A stretch of DNA of 64,000 bases from Arthrobacter sp. B6 (GCF_001663775.1 NZ_KV467169.1:224713-288712); one strand, 5' to 3'; shown: positions 33,860-43,150, counted from the stretch's first letter. Translations and numbers: made by a program. The notes: generated from the letters alone by a model not told the origin.

Positions 33860-34891
33860 ATGGCCAGCATCAAGCGCTACCCCTGGATCAGCCACTTCCT
33901 TGGCAGCCCCACCGGCTATGTCGTTCACTTGCAAAAAGGCGAGGTCAGGCACCAGGGAGTGGGCCAGGCATTCTGGTTCCGGCCGGCGAACTCCGTGCTC
34001 AGCGAGGTCCCCGTGGATGACCAGGAACTGCCCACTCTGTTCCACGCCATCACGCGGGATCACCAGGACGTGAGCGTCCAAGCCAACGTGACCTATCGTT
34101 TTGTGGATCCTGTGTCGGTGTCCAACAGGCTCGACTTCGGGCTCCAGCCTGCCGGTTCGGCGCCGGCCACCGGACGCGAGCAGGTGGCCACGATCATCGG
34201 CCAGCTGTGCCAGAGTCACGCGATCGACCAGATCGCCACCACGACGCTCGCGGAAGCCCTCGAGCGTGGCGTCAGCCGACTCCGCGTTGTCCTCACCGAA
34301 GCGCTCCGCACCGACGCACGGCTCCTGTCCACCGGTATCGAGATTCTCGGAGTGCAGGTCCTGGCGGTCCGGCCGGAGTCGGACGTCGAGCGGGCCCTGC
34401 AGACGCCGGTCCGCGAACAGCTCCAGTCCGAAGCAGACCGGGCCGTGTATGAACGCCGGGCCGTCGCCGTCGAGCGCGAACGGACTATCTCCGAGAACGA
34501 AATGGCGAGCCAGATCGAACTGGCTACCCGGCGCGAACACCTGGTCGCCCAGGAGGGCGCCAACGCACGGCGCCAGGCCGAGGAAAAAGCCGCCGCAGGC
34601 CTTATCGAGGCGCAGGCCTCGGCTGAGCGCCAAGGAATCACCACTTCCGCCGAAGCGAACCAGATCAGGCTGGTCGGGGAGGCGGCGGCGGCGCGCGAGG
34701 CCGCCACGATGGAGGTCTACCGGGGCATGGAGCAGGCCACGCTGCTGGCTCTGGCGCTGCGCGAGGCAGCAGGATCGCTGCCCAACATCGGCAATCTCAC
34801 CATCACCCCGGACCTCCTCAGCGGGGCACTTGCCGGCCTGTTCCGGGAGCAGTCGGCGGCAGCCCCGGCCAACGCAGCCATCACGAAGTAG
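33860..34891 (+). CDS. SPFH domain protein, NrtR-divergon member
   Basis: The 343-residue protein is a Band-7/SPFH protein without an N-terminal membrane helix. An SPFH domain (about 20-190; VSVQANVTYRFVDPVSVSNR) is followed by a coiled coil (about 190-280) and a short hydrophobic tail (NLTITPDLLSGALAGLF). GAAGGAG lies 6 nt before the ATG. The next gene starts 9 bp after its stop, so it is co-transcribed with the NAD-kinase-like gene. SPFH oligomers form rings or cages at membranes; the link to NAD control is inferred from the shared promoter. Confidence 0.88.
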   Translation: MASIKRYPWISHFLGSPTGYVVHLQKGEVRHQGVGQAFWFRPANSVLSEVPVDDQELPTLFHAITRDHQDVSVQANVTYRFVDPVSVSNRLDFGLQPAGSAPATGREQVATIIGQLCQSHAIDQIATTTLAEALERGVSRLRVVLTEALRTDARLLSTGIEILGVQVLAVRPESDVERALQTPVREQLQSEADRAVYERRAVAVERERTISENEMASQIELATRREHLVAQEGANARRQAEEKAAAGLIEAQASAERQGITTSAEANQIRLVGEAAAAREAATMEVYRGMEQATLLALALREAAGSLPNIGNLTITPDLLSGALAGLFREQSAAAPANAAITK

Positions 34892-34900
34892 GGACACATC

Positions 34901-35800
34901 ATGGCAACCCCCCGCCTGGTCATCGTCCACCGGCGAACCGAGCTCCAGGAACTGCTTGACCGCCACGCCACCCGCGGCCAGGCCGAATTCTTCCTCCGCA
35001 CCAGGGGACGCAGTATCCAGGACGTACAAGGTCGGCATGACAGGCTCATCGCAGCGCTCGCGTCCCTCCGGGCCGCGGTTCCCGCCGAGTGGCGGTACGC
35101 CGAAGTGGAACGCGCGGACCTCAGCCGTTTCCTGCTCACACCGGAGGACGTCATCGCCGTGGTGGGCCAGGACGGGCTCGTGGCCAACGCGGCGAAATAC
35201 CTCAACGGCCAGCCCGTCATCGGCATCGACCCGGAGCCGGGAACGAACGCAGGCGTCCTGGTCCGGCACTCACCCCACGCCGCGGCAAAGCTGCTGCAGG
35301 ACGCGGCCCAAGCCGGGCCCGCGGAGCGGCTGCGCTGCCATGAGCTCACCACCGTGACCGCACGGCTCGACGACGGCCAGGAACTCTCGGGACTCAACGA
35401 AGTTTTCATCGGGCACGCCTCACACCAATCCGCACGGTACCAGCTGACAGCCCCGGACGGGCGCGCCGAGCGCCACTCCTCCTCCGGGCTGATTGTCTCC
35501 ACCGGCACGGGCGCCACAGGCTGGTGCGCATCGATTGCCCTCGAACGTGGAGGACGCGTCCTGCCGGGGCCAACGGACTCGCGGCTCGCATGGTTTGTCC
35601 GCGAAGCCTGGCCCTCGCCCATCACCGGAGTTTCCTTGACCGAAGGTGTATTGAAGGCCGGCGAATCACTCGGCATCACCGTTGCCTCCGACCAGCTCGT
35701 CGTGTTCGGCGACGGCATGGAAGACGACCGTCTCACTGCATCGTGGGGCCAGGAAATCACGGTGCAGCTGGGCGAACGGCCGCTGCGGCTGGTGGCCTAA
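34901..35800 (+). CDS. Divergent NAD kinase-like protein
   Basis: NAD kinases phosphorylate NAD to NADP. This 299-residue protein keeps the family landmarks in altered form: VVGQDG at 88-92 where GGDG is expected, L-N166-E167-V as in the NE motif, and STGTGATGW at 200-208 in place of TPTGSTAY. A C-terminal VFGDGMEDDRL resembles the last family motif. The changes could mean a different substrate or loss of activity. Overlapping control by NrtR-like operators fits an NAD-linked role. Confidence 0.8.
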   Translation: MATPRLVIVHRRTELQELLDRHATRGQAEFFLRTRGRSIQDVQGRHDRLIAALASLRAAVPAEWRYAEVERADLSRFLLTPEDVIAVVGQDGLVANAAKYLNGQPVIGIDPEPGTNAGVLVRHSPHAAAKLLQDAAQAGPAERLRCHELTTVTARLDDGQELSGLNEVFIGHASHQSARYQLTAPDGRAERHSSSGLIVSTGTGATGWCASIALERGGRVLPGPTDSRLAWFVREAWPSPITGVSLTEGVLKAGESLGITVASDQLVVFGDGMEDDRLTASWGQEITVQLGERPLRLVA

Positions 35801-35837
35801 ATCTCAGGCCACCCCGACGTGGAGCGGGCCTCACCGC

Positions 35838-36656
35838 TCAGTACAGGAAGATCGGCAGCCAGTCACGGTTGTGCGCGTGCACCAACACGAGGAACAGCAC
35901 GAAGTCGAAGAGCAGGTGCACTGACACGACGTACGTGAACGACTTTGTCAGTTTGAAGGTGTAGCCCTGCAGGAGCGCGAACGGGAACGTCAGAAGCGGA
36001 CCCCAGGCCATGTAGCCGATCTCCCAAAGGAAAGACGAGAAGACCACTGCTTGCAGGATGTTGGCGAGCCAGTCCGGGAAGTGGCGGCGCAGCAGGGTGA
36101 ACGTGGTGCAGATGAAGAACAGCTCATCCCAAATACCTACAGCGTTCACGCCGAGGAAAAGCCGCCAGAATATGGTGGGGTCGGACGCGTCCGGCCAGTT
36201 GCGGTAGACCCCCGTCCTGATCAGGTAAACCGGAAGGATGAGGTAGCCAAGAGCCACAACGGCAAGGAGGTACAGCTTCGCGCTCAACGGCCATTTACGG
36301 CCCGTGTTCACGGGGAATTTGATGATCTTTTCGCGGTAAACGTACCGCGACACCAGCCACGGCACAAGCACGGCCAAGGCAAGGGCACTTCCCATGAGGG
36401 TCATGTGCGAGATGCTCAAATCAGCGTGCAGAGGAACCAGGCTGATGATGGCCATCCCCGCCGCAATCAGCGCGAGGTGCCTCAGGAACCCGCGGTCGAT
36501 CAGTGCCGCCGTGACCAGGCTCATGGCGAGCATGCCGTAGCCGAGGAGGTCATTCTCGACGCCAAACAGCAGCACTCCGGACGCGGAGAGCAGCACCGCG
36601 GGCACCAGCTTCCACGTGAGCGCGGTCCGGGGTGGTTGGGTCGAGATCGAGGTCAC
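35838..36656 (-). CDS. CPBP-family intramembrane protease-like protein
   Basis: Eight or so membrane segments span this 272-residue protein. The CPBP motifs are recognisable but altered: WDELFFICTTFTLLRR where E-E-x3-R is usual (first Glu replaced by Asp), then FALLQGYTF and SVHLLFDF with the expected histidine. CPBP proteins are CAAX-type proteases or bacteriocin self-immunity factors; activity is uncertain here. The GTG start at 36656 has a poorly spaced ribosome site, so the N-terminus is provisional. Confidence 0.75.
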   Translation of the reverse strand: MTSISTQPPRTALTWKLVPAVLLSASGVLLFGVENDLLGYGMLAMSLVTAALIDRGFLRHLALIAAGMAIISLVPLHADLSISHMTLMGSALALAVLVPWLVSRYVYREKIIKFPVNTGRKWPLSAKLYLLAVVALGYLILPVYLIRTGVYRNWPDASDPTIFWRLFLGVNAVGIWDELFFICTTFTLLRRHFPDWLANILQAVVFSSFLWEIGYMAWGPLLTFPFALLQGYTFKLTKSFTYVVSVHLLFDFVLFLVLVHAHNRDWLPIFLY

Positions 36657-36840
36657 TCCACAAGCATGTCACGGCCGCTTCCGGAAAAGATGCCGCGACA
36701 GCTTCGGGGCCGTACCACGCCCGACGGGCTGGAAAGCGGGCGTGCCCACCCGACGGTGAATCATGGCGGCGGATCCGGCTTTGGCGTTCTGCGCGCCAAA
36801 TGTCATCGACCGGAGTGATACCAGGGCTTACGGTACAAGC

Positions 36841-37296
36841 ATGACTACGGATAAGCCGAAGGCCCCCGTTCGCCAGCTCCGCCTTGTTGTGGAGGCCGAT
36901 GACTACGAGGCGGCCCTGATCTTCTATCGCGATGTGCTGGGCCTCCCCGAGCAAGAAGCCTATGAAGGAGAGGGGGACGCGCGCGTCACCATACTTGATG
37001 CCGGGCGTGCCACCCTTGAGCTGTCCAACCCTGCGCAGGTCAAGCTCATCGACCGGGTGGAAGCGGACGGCCAGCCCAGTGCACGGCTCCGGGTGGCCTT
37101 TGAAGTGGAGGATACAGCGGCTGTGACGACGGAGCTTGTGGAAGCGGGAGCTGAATTGATCGCCACGCCGCGGGAAACTCCGTGGCGGTCCTTGAACTCC
37201 CGGCTTTCGGCGCCGGCGGGCCTTCAGGTAACGCTGTTCCAGGAACTTGAACCGGCCGCGGAGCGTGTACAGAACCAGGGCTTCAAAAAGCCCTGA
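36841..37296 (+). CDS. VOC superfamily protein
   Basis: The 151-residue product shows the paired beta-alpha-beta-beta-beta modules: RQLRLVVEADDYEAALIFYR and VLGLPEQEAYEG in the first, LRVAFEVEDTAAVTTELVEA and APAGLQVTLFQEL in the second. Several ligand positions of glyoxalase are not obvious, so a binding protein is as likely as an enzyme. The ATG at 36841 is preferred because an earlier in-frame start adds residues foreign to the fold. Confidence 0.83.
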   Translation: MTTDKPKAPVRQLRLVVEADDYEAALIFYRDVLGLPEQEAYEGEGDARVTILDAGRATLELSNPAQVKLIDRVEADGQPSARLRVAFEVEDTAAVTTELVEAGAELIATPRETPWRSLNSRLSAPAGLQVTLFQELEPAAERVQNQGFKKP

Positions 37297-37327
37297 GCAT
37301 CCTTAAGCGGCTTGGGAGAATGGAATC

Positions 37328-38392
37328 ATGGAATTCAACCGGCTGCTGCAGATCCGGCGCATCTATGCGCAGCGTGCCGCACTGGAGCTTCCCCGGGGCA
37401 AAGAGATCATCGAACGCTGGCCGGACGCCGACGTCGTGCTTGTCGACAATCACTGGAACATTCCGGAAGTGCACGGTGATGAGACTAACGTGCCGCGCTG
37501 GTCCCGCATCAAGACGGAGTCGCTGGTCCTCGGCGTTAAGAAGGCGCTGAGCGTCAAGCCGAACGGCCGGTCCGCGGACTTCATTGCGCCCTCAACCGCG
37601 AACGGCTGCGCCATGGCATGCGCCTACTGCTATGTTCCCCGGCACAAGGGGTACAGCAACCCGGTAACCGTTTTTGCCAACATCGACCAGATTGCCCGGG
37701 CGCTTGAGCGGCACGCCACACGCCAGGGCATGAAGCTGGAGCCCAACCAGTGCGACCCGGAACTCTGGGTCTACGACATCGGTGAAAACAGCGACTGCTC
37801 AGTGGATGCACTGATCAGCGACAACGTGGAGGATCTCGTCGCGCTCTTCCGCGACCTGCCCACCGCCAAGCTGTCCTTTGCCACCAAATACGTGAACCCT
37901 GCAATGCTCGGCTGGGACCACGGCGGCCGCACCAGGATCCGCTTTTCCCTCATGCCGGCGGACCTGGCGAAGTCGATTGACGTCCGGACCTCGCCGGTGG
38001 CTGAACGTATGGCGGCAATCAACGACTTCGTCGACGCCGGGTACGAGGTCCACGTGAACTTCTCCCCCGTCATCATTACTGACACCTGGCTCAGCGATTG
38101 GAAGGAGCTGCTGCGCCAGCTTGATGCCACGCTGACAGCCGCCGCAAAGGCCCAGCTGGCGGCGGAAGTCATCTTCCTGACCCACAACGAACAGCTCCAC
38201 GAGGTCAACCTGGGGTGGCATCCGCAGGCCGAGAACGTGCTGTGGCGTCCGGATCTCCAGGAATCGAAGGTCTCGTCCAACGGCTTCACCAACGTCCGCT
38301 ACCGTTCAGGAAGCAAGGCCGGCTATGTGCGGCAACTGACCGCGATTATTGAAGAAATCGCGCCCTACTGCCGCATCCGGTACGCGTTCTGA
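37328..38392 (+). CDS. Spore photoproduct lyase-family radical SAM protein
   Basis: The 354-residue protein carries the radical SAM cluster motif C94-x3-C98-x2-C101 in NGCAMACAYCYVPRHKG, and the flanking sequence typical of SPL proteins (FIAPSTANGC, WVYDIGENSDCSVDA, SFATKYVN). SPL repairs the thymine spore photoproduct in endospore formers. Actinobacteria of this type do not form endospores, so the natural lesion or substrate is open. It starts 31 bp after the VOC gene and may be its operon partner. Confidence 0.9.
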   Translation: MEFNRLLQIRRIYAQRAALELPRGKEIIERWPDADVVLVDNHWNIPEVHGDETNVPRWSRIKTESLVLGVKKALSVKPNGRSADFIAPSTANGCAMACAYCYVPRHKGYSNPVTVFANIDQIARALERHATRQGMKLEPNQCDPELWVYDIGENSDCSVDALISDNVEDLVALFRDLPTAKLSFATKYVNPAMLGWDHGGRTRIRFSLMPADLAKSIDVRTSPVAERMAAINDFVDAGYEVHVNFSPVIITDTWLSDWKELLRQLDATLTAAAKAQLAAEVIFLTHNEQLHEVNLGWHPQAENVLWRPDLQESKVSSNGFTNVRYRSGSKAGYVRQLTAIIEEIAPYCRIRYAF

Positions 38393-38527
38393 GGCGCGGA
38401 CGTGGAGGCCCCAAGGCCCTCTTTCCCCTGCCTACGCGCGATTTTCAGGGGTACGATGTGGGCGTCGGCGGCTGCCGACGCCGCCTTCACAAAGCAGAGC
38501 AGTACCGGGTGATCCTGAGGTGACGCA

Positions 38528-40057
38528 GTGAATGACGCATCAAACAGTGGACGGCCGGAAGGTGAACCCGCCTCTCTCTGGGTCGCTACCGCGGGAACCA
38601 CCAACTACCCGGTCCTGCCCAGCGACTTGGAGGTCGACGTCGCGGTCATTGGGGCGGGCATCGCCGGGCTGACCGCGGCGTTGGCGCTCAAACGCACCGG
38701 CCGGACCGTCGCGGTCATCGAGGCAGCCCGCGTCGGAACGGGCGTTACCGGCCACACCACCGGCAAGGTCACCTCGCTCCACCGCCTTGCCTACAGCGAA
38801 CTTCTACGCAGCCACGGCGCCGAGACCGCCTTCATCTACGGGCAGGCCAACCAGTCCGCAGTCGAACACGTTGCTCAGCTGGTGGCCGAGGAGGCCATCG
38901 ACTGTGACTTCCGCAGCGTCGCCAACTACACCTTCGCCGAAACGGACGACGCACTCCACCTCGTGCGCGCCGAAGCCAACCTTGCCGCCCGGCTCGGACT
39001 GCCCGCCGCCTTCACCGCCGATGTGCCACTGCCCTTTCCGGTCAAGGGTGCGGTCCGCTTCGACGGGCAGGCACAAATCCATGCAGTGAAATATCTCCAC
39101 GGCCTCGCACGCGCAGTCGATGGCGGGAGCAGCTTCGTCTTCGAGCAGACACAGGCACAGCGAATCCACGATGGCTCCCCCGCCGTCGTCGATACTGAAA
39201 ACGGCACCGTCCGCGCCCACGACGTCATCGTCGCCACGAATGTACCGTCCGGCAGCCAGGGCCTGTTCTCCCTGCGGTGCCATCCGCACCGCTCCTACAT
39301 TGTTGCCGGACGCGCGGACAGCCCACCGCTGGACGCAACGTTTATCAGCGTTGACGAACCGATGCGGTCTATCCTGACCGCCAGCGTCAACGGCACAAGC
39401 TACGTGCTTACCGGCGGAGAGGGCCATCGCGTTTCCGAGTCCGGGGGCTCAGCCGCGAGGTACGGAAGGCTCGCGGCCTTCGCCCAGGACCGCCTCCGCG
39501 TGGACAACGTGGCCTACAGGTGGTCAACACAGGACGGCATGCCGCTCGACGGATTACCCTACGTCGGACCCATGTCCCCCGTTTCCAAACACGTGCACGT
39601 GATCACCGGCCTGCGCAAATGGGGCCTGTCCAACGGAACCGCGGCCGCGCTCATTCTCACCGACACCCTCAGCGGCCGGACGAACCCTTGGGCATCGGTG
39701 TTCAACAGCAACCGGATTACCCCGTCAGCCAGCGCCGGACGTTTCATGAAGGAGAACGTCAAGACCGTGGCAGCTGTCCTGGCCGGCAAACTTCGCGGCC
39801 GGCCCAGCTACTCGGAGCTTTCGCCGGGAGAGGGGACAGTCATTACAGTCAAAGGCGAAAGCACTGCCGTCTATAAAGACGCGGACGGGCAAGGCCACGC
39901 CGTATCTGCCACCTGTACCCACCTGGGCTGCACCGTCGGTTTCAACGCGGCCGACGCCACGTGGGACTGCCCCTGCCATGGCTCCCGGTTCAGCACTGAC
40001 GGCACGGTCATCCAAGGGCCGGCGGCCAAGAACCTCCCACCCGCACCGCTGCCCTGA
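38528..40057 (+). CDS. FAD-dependent oxidoreductase with C-terminal Rieske domain
   Basis: A DAO-type FAD domain (VAVIGAGIAGLTAALALKR at about residue 38) is fused to a Rieske [2Fe-2S] domain near the end: C463-x-H465 and C481-x2-H484, with the accessory cysteines C468 and C483 also present. The overall 509-residue layout matches a family found in many actinobacteria and bacilli whose substrate is unknown. The GTG start follows GAGGTGA. The only adjacent gene on the 3' side is a convergent cupredoxin, which could be an electron carrier. Confidence 0.92.
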   Translation: MNDASNSGRPEGEPASLWVATAGTTNYPVLPSDLEVDVAVIGAGIAGLTAALALKRTGRTVAVIEAARVGTGVTGHTTGKVTSLHRLAYSELLRSHGAETAFIYGQANQSAVEHVAQLVAEEAIDCDFRSVANYTFAETDDALHLVRAEANLAARLGLPAAFTADVPLPFPVKGAVRFDGQAQIHAVKYLHGLARAVDGGSSFVFEQTQAQRIHDGSPAVVDTENGTVRAHDVIVATNVPSGSQGLFSLRCHPHRSYIVAGRADSPPLDATFISVDEPMRSILTASVNGTSYVLTGGEGHRVSESGGSAARYGRLAAFAQDRLRVDNVAYRWSTQDGMPLDGLPYVGPMSPVSKHVHVITGLRKWGLSNGTAAALILTDTLSGRTNPWASVFNSNRITPSASAGRFMKENVKTVAAVLAGKLRGRPSYSELSPGEGTVITVKGESTAVYKDADGQGHAVSATCTHLGCTVGFNAADATWDCPCHGSRFSTDGTVIQGPAAKNLPPAPLP

Positions 40058-40096
40058 CCGCCCACTATTCGCTGGCGGCTACCCTCAGGGCCATGT

Positions 40097-40471
40097 TCAT
40101 TTGACGCTGAGAGTCCCGCGCATATTGGGGTGATAGGTGCAGTGGTAGGGGTAGGTGCCCGGCGCCGACGGCGCCGTGAACGTCGCCGTCCCGCCGCCTC
40201 CCCGGACATCCACGTCAAATGCCTCGCCGTGGTCCGCCGTTACGGTGTGGCCGGCTGAGTCCAGGTTCGTGACCATGACGACGGCGCCCGGCGCGACGGT
40301 CAGCGGCGCTCCGTACTCGAAGTCTTTGATGGTGATAGCCGGTGCTCCTTCGGTGACCGCTCCCGTCGTCGTCGCTGTTCCCGGGCCGGGGCTTCCACCG
40401 CCCGAGCCACACCCGCCCACCAGGAGCGCCGCCATCAGCAGTACTGCCGCCTTGGCCTGAATGGTTCTCAC
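40097..40471 (-). CDS. Cupredoxin (plastocyanin/azurin-like) lipoprotein
   Basis: The 124-residue product has a lipobox signal (LLVGGC, Cys21) and a blue-copper domain with the ligands H75 (GHTVT), C111, H114 and M117 in YHCTYHPNM. It is probably anchored on the outer face of the membrane and carries one electron. Convergent to the FAD-Rieske gene, which suggests but does not prove a redox link. Confidence 0.92.
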   Translation of the reverse strand: MRTIQAKAAVLLMAALLVGGCGSGGGSPGPGTATTTGAVTEGAPAITIKDFEYGAPLTVAPGAVVMVTNLDSAGHTVTADHGEAFDVDVRGGGGTATFTAPSAPGTYPYHCTYHPNMRGTLSVK

Positions 40472-40709
40472 AGTGACCGTCCTCGACTCCGGAAATCCAG
40501 GGCCGGCCAGGCCCTGCCTGTCCCTTCCATTGTGCGCGCACTAGTACCTATTGACAGCGCCTCGGGCTGAGAGCAACGTAAGAACCCCAGTCGCGAGTAC
40601 GGTTCCGCCCTTTACGGCACGTCGTTCCGGGCCCACCGGACCTGCATTCCCGGAGCACCGCGCTTCCGGAGGAACAGTCATAAACCGCTCCCTGTCGAGG
40701 AGAACTGAA

Positions 40710-41084
40710 ATGCCTGCAGTAACTGTCACAACCCTGGAATCAAAGTCCTTCAACGAACCGGACGAAAAGCGCCGTCCGCCAAAGACAGAAGTCGACGTCG
40801 TCAACATTGGCGGCACCACCCTGGCCAGGTTCACCTTCGAGCCCGGTTGGCGCTGGTCCGAGACGGTCAAGACTGTGGTCCACACCGACAGCTGCCAGAA
40901 CAACCATCTGGGCTTCTGCACCGCCGGCACACTTACGGTTCAGTTGGAAGACGGGACCCGCGCAACAGTCCACGCCGGAGACGCCTACGCCATTCCGCCG
41001 GGCCACGATGCGTGGGTTGAAAACGACGAGGCTTTCGTGGGGTACGAAATCATAAGTGCCGCCACATATGCCAAGTCCGCCTAG
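40710..41084 (+). CDS. Cupin domain protein
   Basis: This 124-residue protein folds as a small cupin: TLARFTFEPGWRWSETVK and CQNNHLGFCTAGTLTVQLED, then VHAGDAYAIPPGHDAWVEND. Metal-ligand histidines are partly replaced, as in many regulatory or binding cupins. GAGGAGAACTGAA precedes the ATG at 40710, fixing the start. Followed by a clear terminator. Confidence 0.85.
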   Translation: MPAVTVTTLESKSFNEPDEKRRPPKTEVDVVNIGGTTLARFTFEPGWRWSETVKTVVHTDSCQNNHLGFCTAGTLTVQLEDGTRATVHAGDAYAIPPGHDAWVENDEAFVGYEIISAATYAKSA

Positions 41085-41154
41085 ATGATTGGGCCCGAGT
41101 AGCGCTCCACCGGGTGGGCTCTACATCGAAGCCGGACACTGTATTCGCCGAAGA

Positions 41155-41189
41155 ACGGTCCCGCAGGAGCTTTTTGCATGCGGGACCGT
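41155..41189. terminator. Bidirectional terminator
   Basis: ACGGTCCCGC (41155-41164) and GCGGGACCGT (41180-41189) pair perfectly, with TTTTT in the loop, between the convergent cupin and NERD genes. Confidence 0.85.
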
Positions 41190-41211
41190 CCGTGGGTCGG
41201 GGGGCAGCAAT

Positions 41212-42033
41212 CTACCTTCCGCTGAGGGACTGCAGGATCGCTGCCAGCGTCTGACCCCCGTTTGCCAGCATCAGGAGTCCCGCTGCCGGCACGCCCAGCA
41301 CCCAGGCCGCCCGCCGCCGTCGTGCCTGATCCACGAGCAGCCGCAGGGTGTTGAAATGGTGCTGGAGCGCCTCCGCGTTGCCCGGCGTGACCGGCTTCCG
41401 ATGCCAGGTCCGCGGCAGCACAGCCGCTGCGGCGATTTGGCCCACCTCGGCCGGTCCAAGCTCGCGCCTGCAACGCTTGAGCCAGCCAAGGAGCTGCACC
41501 TCCCTGACCACCACAACCCCTTCGGACCGCGACCTGATCGTCAGGCTTTTGGGATCAACGAGTACCACCATTCCGGTGACGTCGACGGCGGCTCCCACTG
41601 CTGCGCTGAGCAGCTTTGACGCCCGTGTTGCTTCATAGGCCGCGTTGTAGAGGTGCCGCGTCTTCTTGCCAGCCACCATGAGGGTCCGACCCGCCACCCA
41701 GACGGACTGCCCGGAGTGGTTCTTGGTGTTGACGGTAAATACCCCGGCCGGGCCGACCAGCAGGTGGTCAATGTCAGAAGCCCCCTTCCCTACGGGAATG
41801 GCATGCAGTACCAGCCACTCCGGGCCCAGACCCGCAAGGATCCGTCCGACGGCGATCTCGCCCAGAGCTCCCTTGTACCAAGCCTGGCTATCGGGTCCAA
41901 GCGGACTGACGCCTAGAATTCGCTGGATCCAGGTGCGGGGCCGCACGAGGCTTTGGCGCGCCAACAGCTCTTCGATCACGGCCTGCGCGGGTATCCGCCC
42001 GCCCAAGAGCATGTGTGCGGGGTCGGCGGTCAT
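41212..42033 (-). CDS. NERD (nuclease-related) domain membrane protein
   Basis: The 273-residue product has a NERD domain from about residue 50: GALGEIAVGRILAGL, DIDHLLVGPAGVFTVNTKNH (the D...K elements of a PD-(D/E)xK-type core) and, after it, a basic region and a C-terminal hydrophobic segment (AAWVLGVPAAGLLMLAN). NERD proteins are predicted nucleases, and function is usually unknown. It is a single gene upstream of which 234 bp contain no other gene. Confidence 0.87.
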   Translation of the reverse strand: MTADPAHMLLGGRIPAQAVIEELLARQSLVRPRTWIQRILGVSPLGPDSQAWYKGALGEIAVGRILAGLGPEWLVLHAIPVGKGASDIDHLLVGPAGVFTVNTKNHSGQSVWVAGRTLMVAGKKTRHLYNAAYEATRASKLLSAAVGAAVDVTGMVVLVDPKSLTIRSRSEGVVVVREVQLLGWLKRCRRELGPAEVGQIAAAAVLPRTWHRKPVTPGNAEALQHHFNTLRLLVDQARRRRAAWVLGVPAAGLLMLANGGQTLAAILQSLSGR

Positions 42034-42267
42034 GATTGGTTCCTCAGCTGTCCCATGGAGGCGAGCTTAGATCCCGAGATGTTCGATCCGTGGCGAGAGA
42101 CGGCACTTCTCCCGAATCCTTCCTGAATACTCACCTAAAGCTGCGCCATGCTTGCGGAACAGGGCCAAATGAAGTCGTCTGCCGAGCGTGGCGGTGCTCC
42201 CAATACTCGGTGGTGGCAGCGTCACGCAATGTGCAGTGAGTCATGGGCAGCAGGTACTGTTCTTCGG

Positions 42268-43110
42268 ATGCGAAAAGACAAACGACATATCGCTGCCCCC
42301 GTGATCACTCTCGTTCTGGCCGGCGGGCTGCTGACCGCCGGTTCCGCTCCCGCCAGCACCGCTTCCTGGCCTTTCGGCTGGTGGAACTGGACCACCGCCA
42401 AGGCCGAATCACCGGCTCCGGCGAAGCCCTCCACAGTTCCCACGGCCTTGACGCCGGCACCGGGTCCGTCACCGTCCGCTCCTGCTGCGGCTCCGACGAC
42501 GTCGTCTCCCGCGGCCGTTCCCGAAGCGCCGGCTCCTGCTCCGGCACCGGCCCCGGCCGAGGTTCCTGCTCCGGCAGCACCGGCTCCGGCTCAGATTCCT
42601 GCTCCCGTGGCTCCTGCTCCGGCACAGGTTCCGGCTGTGGCAGCACCGGCACCGGCCGCCGTTCCGGCTACGTCCGCTCCCGCGGCTACAACTGCCGGCG
42701 ATATGCCGTCCAACGCCGTAGCCCTGCGCTCGTTCGACCTCATCAATCAATACCGGTTGGCCAACGGCCTCGCCGCGCTGCGCTACAACGCTGGACTCGA
42801 AAACGTGGCGCAGAGCTGGTCGAACACCATGATGGCGGACATCAACGCCCTGGGCAGCGCCGGCTTCCGGCACAATCCGGACGCGGCCTCCCAAATCCCG
42901 TCCGGCTGGACCCGCTCCGCAGAGAACATCGCCGTGAACGCGGACGCAGATGCGCTCTTCGCCGCCTGGAAGGCCTCCCCGGGCCACAACGCCAACATGC
43001 TCAACGCCGGCCTGACCGACTTTGGCTTCGGCTCAGCGCGGCTCTCCGCGGGTTCCCCGTACGGTGCGCAGTTGGTTGCCACTCAAAACTTCGCCACCTA
43101 CGCGAACTAG
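42268..43110 (+). CDS. Secreted CAP (SCP/PR1) domain protein
   Basis: The 280-residue product starts MRKDKRHIAAPVITLVLAGG, a signal peptide, followed by about 110 residues of Ala/Pro-rich linker. The CAP domain (about 155-280) has LINQYRLANGLAALRYNAGL, GFRHNP, SAENIAVN and SPGHNANML, the family's Ca-His-Glu groove pattern. CAP proteins bind lipids or glycans or act as wall hydrolases. No good ribosome site precedes the ATG. Confidence 0.85.
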   Translation: MRKDKRHIAAPVITLVLAGGLLTAGSAPASTASWPFGWWNWTTAKAESPAPAKPSTVPTALTPAPGPSPSAPAAAPTTSSPAAVPEAPAPAPAPAPAEVPAPAAPAPAQIPAPVAPAPAQVPAVAAPAPAAVPATSAPAATTAGDMPSNAVALRSFDLINQYRLANGLAALRYNAGLENVAQSWSNTMMADINALGSAGFRHNPDAASQIPSGWTRSAENIAVNADADALFAAWKASPGHNANMLNAGLTDFGFGSARLSAGSPYGAQLVATQNFATYAN

Positions 43111-43150
43111 ATAAAAAGCACGACGGCGGTGCTGCCGCCACCCCATCTGC

